Below, one piece after another: positions 26,301 through 39,370 of a stretch of DNA of 64,000 nt. Both the position numbers and the translations under genes were made by a program. Source of the stretch: Todiramphus chloris collaris (taxonomy: Eukaryota > Chordata > Aves > Coraciiformes > Alcedinidae). Position 1 is the first letter of the stretch; each line of letters opens with the position of its first letter. Location of the stretch: contig JANVCC010000021.1 in NCBI GenBank assembly GCA_025345505.1, positions 29,838,816 through 29,902,815 on the forward strand, in the 5' to 3' direction. The notes below the pieces were generated by a model, which saw nothing but the letters and a program-made list of their open reading frames with translations, did no database searches and had not been told where the DNA came from.

Positions 26301-28398
26301 TATCATATAATCCATGTAATTATAGTTTCTGCCTATTCATTTATTAGCTACATTTCTAAGCAAGTAGTAGGTTTATATTTTTTTTCCAAAATATATGCTT
26401 GGTAAGCACTAAATCTAAGACTTATAAAAACATTATCAATATGTTCTAATTAATATTTGCTCTTTTCCTTAAGCTATTATAAGGATACTTAATGCACAGC
26501 CTAAAATTAGAGTTGACAATTGCAAATACAATCCAACCAACATAGTAATAAAATCAATACTTACATTTCCCTTGGGGCCACTATTTACTGTTTGCTGTGC
26601 CATTTCCTTAATGGAATGGCAGTTATGTTTGCAGAAACCTTGTAACTACGATTTTTATATTTTAACTAAAAGCAGCTTTCCTGAAGTAGTATGATTAAAA
26701 AAGAATCTGTAGTTGCTTTCAGAAAATTGCTGTAAACATTTTGTGGCCAGTTTTAACAAAGACGAAAAAGAAACATCCTTCCATAGTAAATGTCACTGAA
26801 TTCTACGATGAATTATTTGTAATGTCTAAACTCTTTTCAGTTGCATTGCAATAGACATTTGCCTTAATCTTGAAATACTTCCCTGATTTGTTTCCAGTTT
26901 CATTTACTCAGTTCAAATTATTCTTAATCACTGAAAGCTCATTCCTGTGTGGAGGCCTGCAATGTTCTCAAAGCATACAAGGGATTCTGGCAGTTTATTT
27001 GACTTAGCAAATTAAAATAGCGGAGGAAAGTATGATCTTTGAGATGAGTCATCACAGCTGTTGCACAGATCTAATTCTAGTCCTTTGACTTGGTGCTTCT
27101 TTCACTGAAGTTTGTCATTATCTTTATCCAGAAGGGCAGCAAGTGTTTCTGTACTTTGCAGTGTAACTGTATAGTGCAGAAAGCATGGTGTAGTTGACAT
27201 TTTTAGTGCATGCAAGTGTCATATGTGTTTGCATATTCAGTATAATCTTTCTCTAATAATCCCTGACAATAAGGGTGGGCATATGAATGAAAATCTGTGA
27301 GTTATCACAGCTTAATAATTTGTTTCTTATGGGGTTCTGCTGACTCTGTAGTGTGTTCTTGGCATAGGTGAAGTTTAGGGTAACAGGTCCTGTCATACAA
27401 CATGGCTACTTACTTTGGCTCAACTATCAGGGACGAATTATGAACTCTAAATTTTAACTAATTATTGCCTTTGATCAGATGGCCATATACTAACCTTCTG
27501 CTTTCACTGTCATTCTGCAACTATTATTTTGAATAGCATTCTTTATGAGCAGTTCACTTGTAGTCTGCATCACTGTCTGGTTTTAATCACTGTAAGCACA
27601 TTGCATGTGAATATCCATTCCATGTGAAATGCTGACATTTCAAGATCTGCTTTTGTTCCACTTATGGTGATATGCCAAAATTGCAAAATATGGAGCAGAA
27701 AATAAATTTTAAAATGTGTTAATTTGAAAGCACCAGAATTAGAAAAGCTTTGCCTTAGTGTTATGGAAAGTATACATATATTGAAGATGTTTGATATATA
27801 TCAAATAAATCTATAAGTATATAATATAAGACAAGATATAAACCAAAATATGCTGAATTGAAATTACTGAAAAAATACTAGAACAAAATATAAGTTCAGG
27901 ACAAAGTACTTCAGTTATGAATGTTTTTATAACTTTTATGCTACAAATGCTGTCTAAATTGCAATGATCCTAGTAACTTTTCTGTAAGGATATTTTTAAA
28001 AACTATATTGGATCTTGTCTTTTACATACATATATAAGAATTTGCATATATATACATAGTACAGTTTATGTATAGGCTGTGTCTTCAGTAATCACTTATA
28101 ACTCTGTAAAATTTTAAGTGGATTTTTTTTTCTCAAATATCTTTCTTTCATGTCTGCCCTCAGGCCATTATTCATTGTTCTAGGTTTCAACAGCAGCAAT
28201 GGTTCAGATTTCACAGAGAACAACTCAGTAGAGGAATAGGAATATCTTTCAATATTCAAATATTTTCATTTGGTTTAATGCTTCTAATCTTTGGAGGAAG
28301 GAGTTAAAATTTATCATTAAGATCACTTGCAAGATCATTCTGAATGTGGCTAAATTAGAAATTTCTGCACTTGTGTTTCATATGCCCATTAGAATTGC

Positions 28399-28433
28399 TT
28401 AGAAACTTGCTTTAGAAACTTGTTTAGAAACTT
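28399..28433. repeat. Three-copy short repeat of TTAGAAACTT
   Basis: The ten-base word TTAGAAACTT starts at 28399, 28412 and 28424, spaced 13 and 12 bases apart. A small slippage-type expansion. Confidence 0.85.
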
Positions 28434-28616
28434 TTCCAGCTACACTGATATGGTCCAAAGAGACAGGTCTCCACGTTCCTGCTAAACCTGCACTCCAGCA
28501 GTGTGTCAAGAAAAGATCATTAATTTGGAACTTCTAGCTTTTGTTGTCTGAATTATATTGGTACTAGCAGTTTCAGCACTTCATGGCTGTTATAACAAAG
28601 AAGAAATTTGTACAGT

Positions 28617-28715
28617 TTTGTTGTGTTTTTTTTTTGTTTGGTTTTTTTGGGGTTTTTTTTGTTGTTTTTGTTTTTGGGGTTTTTTTGGGGGTTTTTTTGT
28701 TTATTTTTTTTTATT
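28617..28715. repeat. T/G-rich low-complexity tract
   Basis: About 100 bases of T runs with G, GG, GGGG and GGGGG interruptions, similar in style to the tract at the window start. The overlapping open frames at 28558-28822 are only its translation (Phe/Gly/Val-rich). Confidence 0.93.
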
Positions 28716-28903
28716 TGGCAGGTGTAATTCCCTGTACATTACTATTACAATGCCTTATAACATTTTTCAGGGATACTGTGTTTCTTGACAAACTCACTAG
28801 CTTGCCAAGAATAGGTTACTAGAGATCAAACTGACTTCCACACATATCTGCAAAAAGCTTTGTGTAGATCTGATGGAAGATAGATTAATCTCATAATCAG
28901 AAA

Positions 28904-28925
28904 ACAAATAAACAAACAAACAAAA
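28904..28925. repeat. AAAC microsatellite
   Basis: Short AAAC/AAAT repeat of about five units. Confidence 0.85.
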
Positions 28926-31306
28926 TCCCTATGTACTTTAAAGTTTGTCCCACTACGATTTAATTTCTCGAGTCTTAGAATTTGTTTTGTGCAAACCCAT
29001 GGTACTTCCTGGCATCAGCAAACCTCATTAATATGTGGCTGAAGTAATTGTGTGAACAGAATCCTAGACACATTCAAGGAAACATATTTTGAAACAGGAT
29101 ATTGAAAATAAAGTCCATAGGACAACAAAAGTCAGTTTACATGCTGATGTCAGCATTTGTGTACAGTGATAAAGCCAAGCTCTTTTCATGATAAAGATAA
29201 ATTCATATCCAAATCTTTAATAAAAAACAAAAACGATGTTAGCTTTTCACATTAAAGTCAGAAGCGTCTTTGTAAATCTTCCCAGAGACTCAATTATTAG
29301 GAACAAAAGTTATGTCTGTTAAGAAAAAAAATTAATCACTCAGGTTATTACGTAGGGTGTACTGTATATTCCAGGCTCAAGCTTTATACTGAAACCTTTG
29401 AAGAGGCTGCCCATACCTACCAAATGTTGTAATTGATACAGAATCATTGCTATACAACAGCTGCAATAACAAGGTGCTGCTGCCTTTACTTTAATCTACC
29501 TCTCTTTCTGCCAGTTTATTATGTTTTGAATTTATTCTTTTGTAGATCTGTGAGCTATCTTTCTTATGGAAATTAATCTTTTTAAAAGATTTGTACTCTC
29601 ATTTTCAAACACTAATACATTCATTCAAGTATCCCATTATTCAGAACCAGCTGGCTTTTTATCTAGTGATATTTACTTCAAAAAGGCAAGTTAAATGGTA
29701 TCATAGATTAATTCTCAGGGCACAGGAAAGCTTTTTTAGAGAAAAAGAGATTTGGTAATTACTTAGAATATCGCAATAAAATCACAGAACATGTCAAAAA
29801 TGTGTTATATAATCTGTCATAATATGAAACTTCAAAAAAAAAGTTAATTCACTGAATTGAACATAATATGTGGCATCAGTATATGATTTTTAAGTGGAAC
29901 ATTATATAAGGATAAAACTTTGCTGTGATTTATAATGAGCTATGTCATGATTTTTAGTTATGTATTTTTTACTTTGCAGAAAGCACTGAAACTTCAAAAA
30001 GGGCATTATCCACTGAAATTTCTTACATAAATCAAACTGGAAATAAGACACATTTTACAATTCAATTTAAGATCCCACAGAGACAATAATGTTGCAAGCT
30101 GTGCATTTTGCAGAGTAATATAGTAATGTCTAGTTTGCATTTTTGAAAAACCAAATTAATCACACTTTATTGAATATGTTGAAGCAAACCTAAAATTCAT
30201 CTATTATTAAAAAACTTGTGCAACAAACACAAACTATATTTTATACATAAAGGACAAACTCATTTATTCATTAGGGTAAAACACTTGGAGTTTGCATTTT
30301 GTAGTTATGAAAGAAATGACATTTGCTATCTGTTCTTTCTTTAAATTTTTCAAAGCATTATGTTCAGAGTAATCTGCTTGAAAAAATTGTACTAATACTT
30401 TAACAGTATCAATCCTAAAGACTGCACAGAAATCCCTGTGGATACTAAGGGTAGTTTTGATTTTTAAATTTCCTTTTTTTAGTGATTCACTTAACAGGCA
30501 AAATACTGTGTTATATCTCATATTTAAATAACGTATTTTATCTCTTGGTAGATTAGCCACAAGATAATGTTTTTAGCCAGTTTTTAGCACATCCCTTGAG
30601 CTAACATGCCTTGGCATTACTTCGAGTCAGAACTTGTACCTTTGTACTCAGTTGTGCTCAGACGGGTACATCAAAGCTACTGGAATGAAATTTGGGCCTT
30701 AGTCAAGTTTCACTGACTTCAATGGAAATGGATTTTCAGTCTTAACCTTTTAAAGGGAAAGGTATTTAAAAATGATTTGTAGATATTTTCCTGTTATGGA
30801 GTATAATTCTGCAATTATGTATTCCACATCTTGCAGGGCACATAAGCTCTGTACAAAATTTGTATGCCAAATGTCAGGTCCTACTACTTACAGTTCCATT
30901 TCTAGGAATGCCACTCTAAGTTATTCTGGCCTTTAGACCAAATTTGATTTCTAGTGTTTGATTTCTAGGATAATTATTGCCTGTAATGTCTGTTTATTTA
31001 TGTCTTGATGATTTAGAAGTGAGAAAACCAGGTTTTTTCTTTTATTTTATTTTTATTTTGATCAGAAATATATGTTGACTATATAGACAGATTGTTTGCA
31101 AAAACATTTTTTTGGAAAAACATTCAAGTTCAGTTTAAAGACACAAAAATATTTAAACAGCATAAAAAGTTTTTTGAATTTTGAAAAGCAGGCACAGTTT
31201 TTTGCATAATATTTCCTTGAGCATCAGGAAAATTTCTGACCCATGTCCAATATTGTAGTTCAAGATCTATACTGAAGAGTTTTCAGTCTAAAGTCAACAT
31301 TGTTGC

Positions 31307-31327
31307 TTTTTTTTTTTTTTTTTTTTT
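31307..31327. repeat. T21 homopolymer
   Basis: Run of 21 T in unique intron sequence. Confidence 0.92.
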
Positions 31328-32236
31328 AAGCAGTATGTACTACAAATAATCAGATCACTTATATTTTCTTTTATGCAAGAATAATAAGTTTGACAACACA
31401 TCATGCACAGATTTTTTCTTTCCTCTGCATATCTCTGTTAGTTGTGTCTGACAGAGGAACAAAACCTCTTAGGTCTCATTGAGAAGCACTTAAAGGACAA
31501 TCATGAGAGCATTCTCAGATGAGTTTAGTATGCAAGAAAATGACATGATTTTACAGACCAATACTTTAGAAGAATCTGCTGTGGCTTCTCTGTGCTGTAA
31601 TGAACAAAGTGGAGAGTGAGTTGTTCAGAAGGTGGACAGATATAGATACAGATTATTTTAGAATACCAGTCCTTCAACATCAACTGTCCCTTAAAACATA
31701 TTTGTGACCCTCCTTTGTCCAACACTTTTTTCAAAGTGCAGACCTGGAAATCTGTTCTTAATATTGTAACAGGGACATGAGGTAACATGGTCACCTGCTC
31801 TAGAAGAAAAAGCATTATGGTTCCTTGGGTTATACCAAGAAAACACTCCTGGTAGAAGCTAACAGTTTTTCATAATAACCCATTCAGCAACACACCTAGC
31901 ATTGTGTATTAAAGAGAACACTAGATTTACATCTAGACCCTTCTCCTCTGACATGAAGTAGCTAAAAATTAGCAGTGCCAACTTCTGTGTGGTCAATTGT
32001 GCTCTGTAATGATGGATTGTATGCAATAAAACACTCTGCCAGCTCCGGTGTGGTAGAACAATTTCAAGCAAATTTCAGATGCCACCATAATTGAATCCAG
32101 ACAACCAGATGAGATATTTTCTTATGACTTTGAGTAACTTAGGTTGAGTGATGATCTAAAAATACCTGATACTGAGCTGGACAACATAAAATGCTAATGG
32201 AAGGTAATTTCCGTGTTTGTAGGGCTTAAAACTGAG

Positions 32237-32325
32237 AGGCTTAACATGGAGAAACATCTTTATTCATTTGGTGTGCAGAGGACCGAACACAGGCTGCTCA
32301 GAAAGCATCTAGACCGCCTTGTTAT
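32237..32325 (+). repeat. Possible CR1 3'-end fragment
   Basis: GAGAAACATCTTTATTC, then GACCGAACACAGGCTGCTCA GAAAG and CATCTAGACCGCC resemble the CR1 segment encoding the RKNFF...RLPREV stretch near the 3' end, with a short internal deletion. There is no preserved 3' tail. Weak call. Confidence 0.35.
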
Positions 32326-32880
32326 TATAGAATAGTGACCTTATACACTATCACTTATACACTAGTAAAGAAACTTGTCCATAAAGCAAGAGACATGGGA
32401 GCAGAGGTTATCTTTGTCACCAGTGTACCCACAATTCTGACCTGAAGATTATTATTACTAATTAGGTCAAAGCAGGATGAAGAAAAGAACGTTTTTGTCT
32501 ATGTATATACATATTGACTCTCCTGTTATATACCTCCTCGCATCTCCGACCAGCTGAAATTCCGGTCATGAGGAAAGATTGACGGAGCTAGGAAACAGAG
32601 TAACACATGCTTATGTTTTTCCTAACTGCTAGCAGAGTCTACTATCCCAATTTTTACTAGATGAGATGGATCTGGATGTAAATCCCTTGCTAGGAATTTT
32701 GTCTAAGCACAGTTAGACATATTGTTTAAAGTACAATTACAAGGTGTGTTCTGCACAAACTGGTTTGATATAAGATACTAAAATGACTATAAATTCATGT
32801 GAGGTTGGTAAATTTCAGAGTACTAAATCTTAGTGTAATACATTAGGAGAACTTTCTTATTGTAGAACTATCACAGGGCA

Positions 32881-32942
32881 ATAAAAAAAAAAAAAAAGAA
32901 AAAACAAAGAAAAAAAACAACGAAAAAACCCCAACAAACAAA
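32881..32942. repeat. A-rich low-complexity tract
   Basis: A15 followed by A runs with G and C interruptions. Confidence 0.92.
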
Positions 32943-33540
32943 TGTGACAACTCTAAAGCAAATATTGAGTAAATTAGCATATAATGTTATTTAATGACAA
33001 TAACGACAATAGGGTTTTGTCTCAAAAGCCTACTGGTTTGGCTCTTTTCGCTCTTTTGTAGTAGGTGAAAATCTTTGCTACCAGAGATAGAAGTGGTCCA
33101 GACCTCTTCAGAAGTAAAGAAAAATAAATATTTTGTTTTAAATAATTTAAAGATAGTGATTTATTTCAATTTTAAAAGTGAAACATAAATACCACAATTA
33201 ATTAGAGAGTAGTTAGCCAAAAAAAATCACAAAAATCACAAAAAACCCAAGAAAATATATAAGAAATTTACTATTTAAGATATATCGCTTTCATATTTCT
33301 ACCTTTTTAATCCAGTTTCCTACTTTACTCTGCCTTTCAATTCAAGATTTTGCCTTTGATACTTTTTGTAAGGATCCAGTCAGAAAAACATGTTTTCTCT
33401 CAAAGAGAAAATTACCCTTTTTGCATAAACATCAGCAACTGTGAGTAGTAATAACAGATATGCATTTATTTATAGTTCTTACTGTGTGAGAATCCTTGTA
33501 GTATGTTGTCTGTGAATATGTAACAATTCTTACAGTATCT

Positions 33541-33622
33541 TCACACTGTAAGCCTTTTGGGGCCAGGACTGTTCACCTGCTCTAACTATCACATACTATT
33601 ACTACGATTGTTACTACTAGTC
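33541..33622 (+). repeat. Ancient amniote repeat remnant (CR1/SINE 3'-end type)
   Basis: CACTGTAAGCCTTTTGGGG followed by CAGGACTGTTCACCTG and then ACTATTACTACGATTGTTAC matches the pattern I recall of an old amniote repeat (TGTAAGCTCTTTGGGGCAGG GACTGT ... ending in an ATT/ATA-type simple repeat). It is short and diverged, and the exact family is not known. Confidence 0.4.
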
Positions 33623-34086
33623 ATACAAGTTGCCATCTTATTCATCCTGAGAAAACAATAAATCATGTGCAGGATCAGTTTCAGCAGTCCAGAAACAAGA
33701 CTCAGAGTCCGTGAACATTTATATAATGAGTTCCTTCTTAAAATAACAGAATGACATGGTCATCTGTCCTGGGACATGGAAATACAGGGAAAAAGCTAAA
33801 GGCTTAAGTACACAATGAAGTTACTGTAACATAACGAAATACTGAATAACAGCTGAACTGTAATAATTCTTAGTCTGCCATGAACACAAGATAGTGTATG
33901 TGGTAACCTCAAAAGAAGGAAGCGTGATTCACATATGATTTTGTTTGCCAGGCTGAGCTTGCTGGATTTTGAGCTGGTTGATGTATATGCTCCATATACA
34001 AGTCCAAGTGTATGACAGGAGGGTATTTTTTAGTAAACTTCTAGATGAAAATTTGTTGTACCATTTATGTATTTATTTGTGTGGAT

Positions 34087-34100
34087 TGTGTGTGTGTGTG
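34087..34100. repeat. TG dinucleotide repeat, seven units
   Basis: Short (TG)7 microsatellite. Confidence 0.85.
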
Positions 34101-34913
34101 ACATAAAGCTACAGAAATGCACACAGATACATATGTATGTGTTCAGATAACACAGAGGTCATGAAATTGTATATCTAAAAGATAGAAAAAGGACATTTTA
34201 AATGATAATTATTATTATTATCACTAGATTCCCTTGAGATATGAGCGTATTGCATGTTGCAAATTTACAAAAAGACTACATAAGATCTAAAAGTTATAGA
34301 CTATATCAGAATGGTCATGAAAGAGCTAAATCAAAGCTGTGTAGGCAACACAAGATGAAGAAAATTCCTCCCAAAGCTTTGAGTTAGCATTTGCTTCACA
34401 AAAGAGGAAGACATGGCTCAGAACTCATGCAGTCTTCTGGCTTTCCTGCAATGGTTTTCTAGTGCGGAAGAGACACATCAGTTTGGAAACCTCTGTTACT
34501 GGGGCAGGGAGTGTCCAGCCCTGTGCTGCACATCAAGCCAAGATCTGGGTAAATACAGGTCTCCTCCTCCATGAATGGGAACACACAGCCATGTGCTCTA
34601 GAGAGGATCTGAAACTTCTTGCATCTGTTGGCATTTCATGTGGACAACTTGTGGTTATTTACCCAGAGAGCATAAGGATGTAATTGCTATGAGACCCTGC
34701 CATCAAATTTGCTTAAGACTGGATATAAATCTGTTTATTATTACTGACTGAATTTTTATAGTTTAGCTTTGTTTTCTAAGAAAGTGACTAAAGTATCATT
34801 AAGCAAAACTCTGAAAAGTAATGTTTAAGAAACTGTTCTGTGTGCAACCTTTTAGAGACCACATACTCTTAAGCGTTTGTGCAGAATTTATGCTGGAAAT
34901 TGAAATGTTCAGC

Positions 34914-34930
34914 TTTTTTTTTTTTTTTTT
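34914..34930. repeat. T17 homopolymer
   Basis: Run of 17 T. Confidence 0.9.
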
Positions 34931-36019
34931 ACATCATTGATAAACATGATTACCTGTATTATTTCAAACTCCCTGCTTTGCATGTTCATCCCTGGTGCAT
35001 CTTTTTCTGAATACTCTGAACATGAGTTTACAGAGGTCTTCTCACTTCTAATTTCAATGCTTCAAGGCAAATGTATTTTTAATCTACAATTTTTCTGTAT
35101 TGTAACACAGCTAAAACAGGTGGAGCAAAGTGTGGTCAAACTAGTGCTGTGTATCTACTTACAGAAGACAGTAGGACACTTGGGATTCTCACTTTATGCA
35201 CTTTATCTATGCATACTTTTTGCACTTCAGTATCTTTACTGAGGATTTTCTACTATATTTTTTTCCTGTTAGTATATTGTATTACAGGACTGTCAGTTGT
35301 GTTTAGGGTCCTGAAAATCTGCAGAATTTTCCTTTTAGAGTTAAGAGGGTTTGGGTCATTTGAGATAATTCTTTAGTAAAGATAAAGAAAAGGAGGAAGA
35401 CAAGGTACTGAATATTTATATGGTTTATGGTTTTGCTTTTTTTTTTTTGGTTTGTTTTTGAGAACTGCTAATATAGAGTTAGACACTGTAAACTTCAGAG
35501 TAGAGTAAGTAAGGGTCAGAAATCTTGGTCCACACCAGCTGAGGAATTGCCTACATCAGACTAGTATAGATGTTAAGCACAAACTACCATCCAAAATCGT
35601 ATTTTTTGCAAAGCTTAGGCACTTGCCCATAGTCCCTAATCACAGTGCTGTCCTTCAGAAGCTCAGATCCACATCTTTCTTGTTGGACAATTTTCTGGAT
35701 CTCAGTTTTAGTTTCCACTGACTCAAACTGAAGCCTATTATACTGATCCTATTCTGATTATACAGAGAAAAAAATAATGAATGAAGATAACTTCTTTCTT
35801 CACAAACTGAAGCAACAGGGAATCTTATGCTAAAACAACCGAAATCCATTTTTTCCAGAAAATGTTCTGAACATGAAGTTATGTACTATTCAGTTGGGCT
35901 TACCTGCTAAGCATACAGAAAATACTCATATACACAATTATATAAAATGAGAATATATAGTAAAGTATTTATTATCTATTAAATTGGATTTTTTTTTATA
36001 AATTAGCACATACTACTAT

Positions 36020-36050
36020 AATTGTGATGTTCACTAAATTGTGATGTTCA
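36020..36050. repeat. Two-copy direct repeat of AATTGTGATGTTCA
   Basis: A 14-base word is present at 36020-36033 and 36037-36050, separated by three bases. Confidence 0.85.
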
Positions 36051-36989
36051 TCATGTTGAAAAAGGGATAAGGAAAGTTTAGTTTTCTGTTGATTTTGGCT
36101 GACTTCTGATAGCTCATTAGTCTTCATATTATAAAAACTCTACATCGAGGGGACTAGCTGTAATTCCAGTTTTCTGATCTGAAGTTAGCATATTTGCCCA
36201 GGTGTACCTGTCTAGTTTCTTTCCTGAATACAGTACATACAACCACATCTAACTTTTTTATTTCTTGATGTCACAAATTTACTTTTAAATGTCTAAATCA
36301 TGCTCTTATCTAATAACATAATATAACCATAAAAATAAACTGTATATTATCTATGAAATGAGGACAGATTAGGAATTTGTGAGGAGAGACAAATGAAAAA
36401 TATATTTTTAGGTAAATGTTACATCCTGTAACTGAGTTGGTAAGCTTTCACTTGTGTTGCACAGTTTCATTATTCATTACATTGAATTTTAAAAAAGATT
36501 TTCCTGTGTTAATCTTTTCAGTGAAATAATGAAGGATTAGTATAAAATATATATATACTCCATGGGATTCATTGCTGCTGTAAAAAAACATTCTTTCACT
36601 CATTAGTTTATATAAATTCAGTATTTTCTGATTCATGATTAAGCATATAGTCTGATATCCAGTATGTAGAATTCCATCTTCTTTCCTGGGATTACCAGTT
36701 TGTACTGCCATTTTTATTTATTGGAATATAAATACAGAAAGGGTGAGTAAAGTGAGTACAAAGCTGGCTTACAATGCAATGTGCAGTTACCATTTCTATG
36801 CCATTGCCAAGAGAAAAAAATGTGCCATAAAGTTAAGACAGTGAATGAAGCAGTCAGCATGATTGAGGCAAAAACCTGTTTTGCACGTTGCTGCTGTTGT
36901 CTGCAAAGAAAAACCGTACGTGATTTCAAAAGTTCTCCTGGTTTGTCCCTTATATATTTCTGTGGGAAAATGCTTATCAAAGTATAGTC

Positions 36990-37049
36990 CCTTTTTTGTT
37001 TTTCCCCTTTCTTTTTTTTTTTTTCTTTTTTTTTTTTTTTTCCCCCCAG
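36990..37049 (+). promoter_or_regulatory. Strong orphan splice acceptor (cryptic 3' splice site)
   Basis: A nearly uninterrupted pyrimidine tract of almost 60 bases ends CCCCCCAG at 37049, at least as strong on paper as the real acceptor at 45960, which has the same T-run-then-C-run build. Downstream, a frame reads EFADIPIYAPLADQTHKPHY and stops at about 37126, with no in-frame donor before it. It may be a decoy site, the start of a poison exon, or simple low-complexity DNA. Confidence 0.35.
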
Positions 37050-38944
37050 AATTTGCTGATATACCTATTTATGCTCCATTAGCAGACCAGACTCATAAGC
37101 CCCACTATGCTAGAGAAAATTATTAAAACTTTCAATTATCAGACTACATTGCTCATGGCCTATTTAAGAGCATAAGCATGATTATATAATCAGAAAATAA
37201 CAAGGGAAGGCTTTGTGAGGGGGAAAGAAAGGAAAGGAAAGAAAAATCTTAACTAGATCAGAGTGCAAAATGTTTCAAAGAGGTCTTGGGAAACTTTCTG
37301 ATGTCATAGTACATGCTCTTGTGATCACTCTGTGATTTCAGAAGAGGTAGTAATATCAATAATATGAGATGCACACTGTTTATATATGGCAAAGCCCTTT
37401 TTGCTTTTAATGATGTAGCAGTAACATAGAAGTCTTACGAAAGTGCCTTTATCTGTAGATAGATGTCTGTCCTTTATACAATCTCACAACACTCATATGT
37501 TGCAGGTAAACACTACTGCTTGTTTTAGGAGACCGAATAATATGAAAACTGGAATCACAGATTTATAGCAATTCAAAGTCTGAAGCAGCAGGATTTGACT
37601 TGGACAGTTTTATGAAGCTATTCCTGATGCTAAGTTTACCAATTTTTAGCAGACTGATTATGCATATTTTCCAGAGGACATAAATAGCCTAGATAGTGAA
37701 TAGTCCACTTCAGAAAAATGAGCCAACACAGCTGATACTGATGCTTTGTTTGGTAATTGTTGCTGAGATACAAATTGTTTCAGCAAACAGAGAAGATAAC
37801 AGCAAGATTAGGGGACTGAAAGAAGATCAGTAGTACACACAAAAAACCCCAAAAATAGTGGTTCGAGTCATCAGTAGAAGCTCAGACTGTCTTGTGGTTT
37901 TGTTATGTAATATTGCTTGTATATGTTGTAGTACTTGAAACCAGCCCTAAGCCAGTGATGGAATTCACTTGCCTAAAGACAGGCTTGAAGTGTTCTTTCT
38001 GATGCCATAAAATATCCAAGTTTTCCAGATAAAAGGAAGGGGAAGAGCTGAGGGCCTGGCAGATATTCTAATTTTAATTTCTAAAATTCACCTACTAACA
38101 AGAAAAGTTTGGCTTATTTGCCTATACATAGATATATGCTACTGCCTTAGATAACCTCTAGTATCCTGCCTGATCTCCATCTCTAGATAGCTATGGGGTC
38201 TCCTGCAGGTGCTGTGTTGTACTCACCAACCCTGTAAGACGTGTGTCAAATTACTTGTCCATCTCAGGTGAGGTGTGTTTAGGCCATGGACTTGAATCTG
38301 GGAGAAGGGTCACTGTAGTCCCTGGAACCATGAGATTCAGATTTAGCTGACCGAAGGTAGGTCTATCTCACAGAGTGAGTTTGTTTTCCGCAGCCTGTTG
38401 GCTAGTTCTCTGTTGACTATCATGGGAATTGAACTGCTCAACTCACATTGTAGGAATGTAAATTAAGACAAACTTTATCCTAATGTGGACAGAATGAGAA
38501 AGGAAAAGGGGTAAGCAAGTAAAGACGTAATTGTAAAAATTAATATGGTACATTTAGATCAGAGTTTGTTTGCAAAGCTAACATTGTACAGTCTAGTTTT
38601 CTGCTTCATTTTCTTTTTCTTGGCTGCATTACCTTTCAGTCCAGAATTGTTTTCATTTATTACCATCCTTAGCTACCTAATTGTGCTACTAATGAATACA
38701 AATAATCCAGGCATCAGGCTTTTACAGACCCACTTCACTGTACAAATAATGGTTTCTTGTGTAACCGGTGATTATAGGAGAAAGTAACTCACATTATGGA
38801 AAATATGCGCTGAAATGTTATTGGTGGGGAAAACACTGAATTCTGTAGTCCACCTTTTAAATTCTGAAAATGTGTTGTAATTTTTGTTCCATCAGGTTGT
38901 CCATGGTGAGTAAACGTGACACAGTCTGAGCCCAGTTTTTAAGC

Positions 38945-39370
38945 ATGTGTATTTACATTTGTAACTTCTATTTCATTTTTTTGAGTGCTCGTATTGGCAC
39001 TATCACACATGAAATACATAGTTGGCTACCAAATTGCCTATTTGAGTGCACATGTTTGGGGTTTGAGCACTCCATATTGAGCATTTACATTTTGAAATTG
39101 GATTCCTTGTGCTTGAAATCCTTGAAAATGCTACTCTATGGTCATCCTAGTGCGGTGTCGATTGAAATGCAGTTTGAATGCAATGTAGAGCTTCCAATTG
39201 CTGCTTCAGAAAGCGTTATGCTGAATCTGGAACACTTTGCATAATTTAATTAATTATGCCACTAAAAACTGATTTTCTCTCAATTTAAAGCAAACAGCTT
39301 TTATGAGGGTGAACTGCAGCACCCAGGGATATCAGGTGTCCAAGCTTTTAATCCTATTACAAAGACTTGA
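38945..39370. promoter_or_regulatory. Candidate conserved noncoding element, homeodomain-rich
   Basis: About 425 bases without long homopolymers or repeats, of balanced complexity, with three CpGs in ten bases (GCGGTGTCGA region near 39157). At 39239-39259 it carries an inverted repeat of GCATAATT and AATTATGC around TAATT, giving several overlapping TAAT homeodomain cores. It also has a bicoid-class TAATCC at 39349-39354. A 99-codon open frame (38945-39244) spans it but has no known domain. Vertebrate DACH1 introns are known to hold deeply conserved enhancers; assignment of this segment is inference. Confidence 0.3.

Noticed and set aside
28617-28715. G-quadruplex on the + strand
   Set aside because: Only three runs of four or more G are present, and the spacing is too long for a canonical four-run quadruplex.
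30655-30745. Possible ancient repeat around CACTGACTTCAATGGAAATG
   Set aside because: The word is common in old amniote repeats, but flanks do not extend the match enough to name a family.
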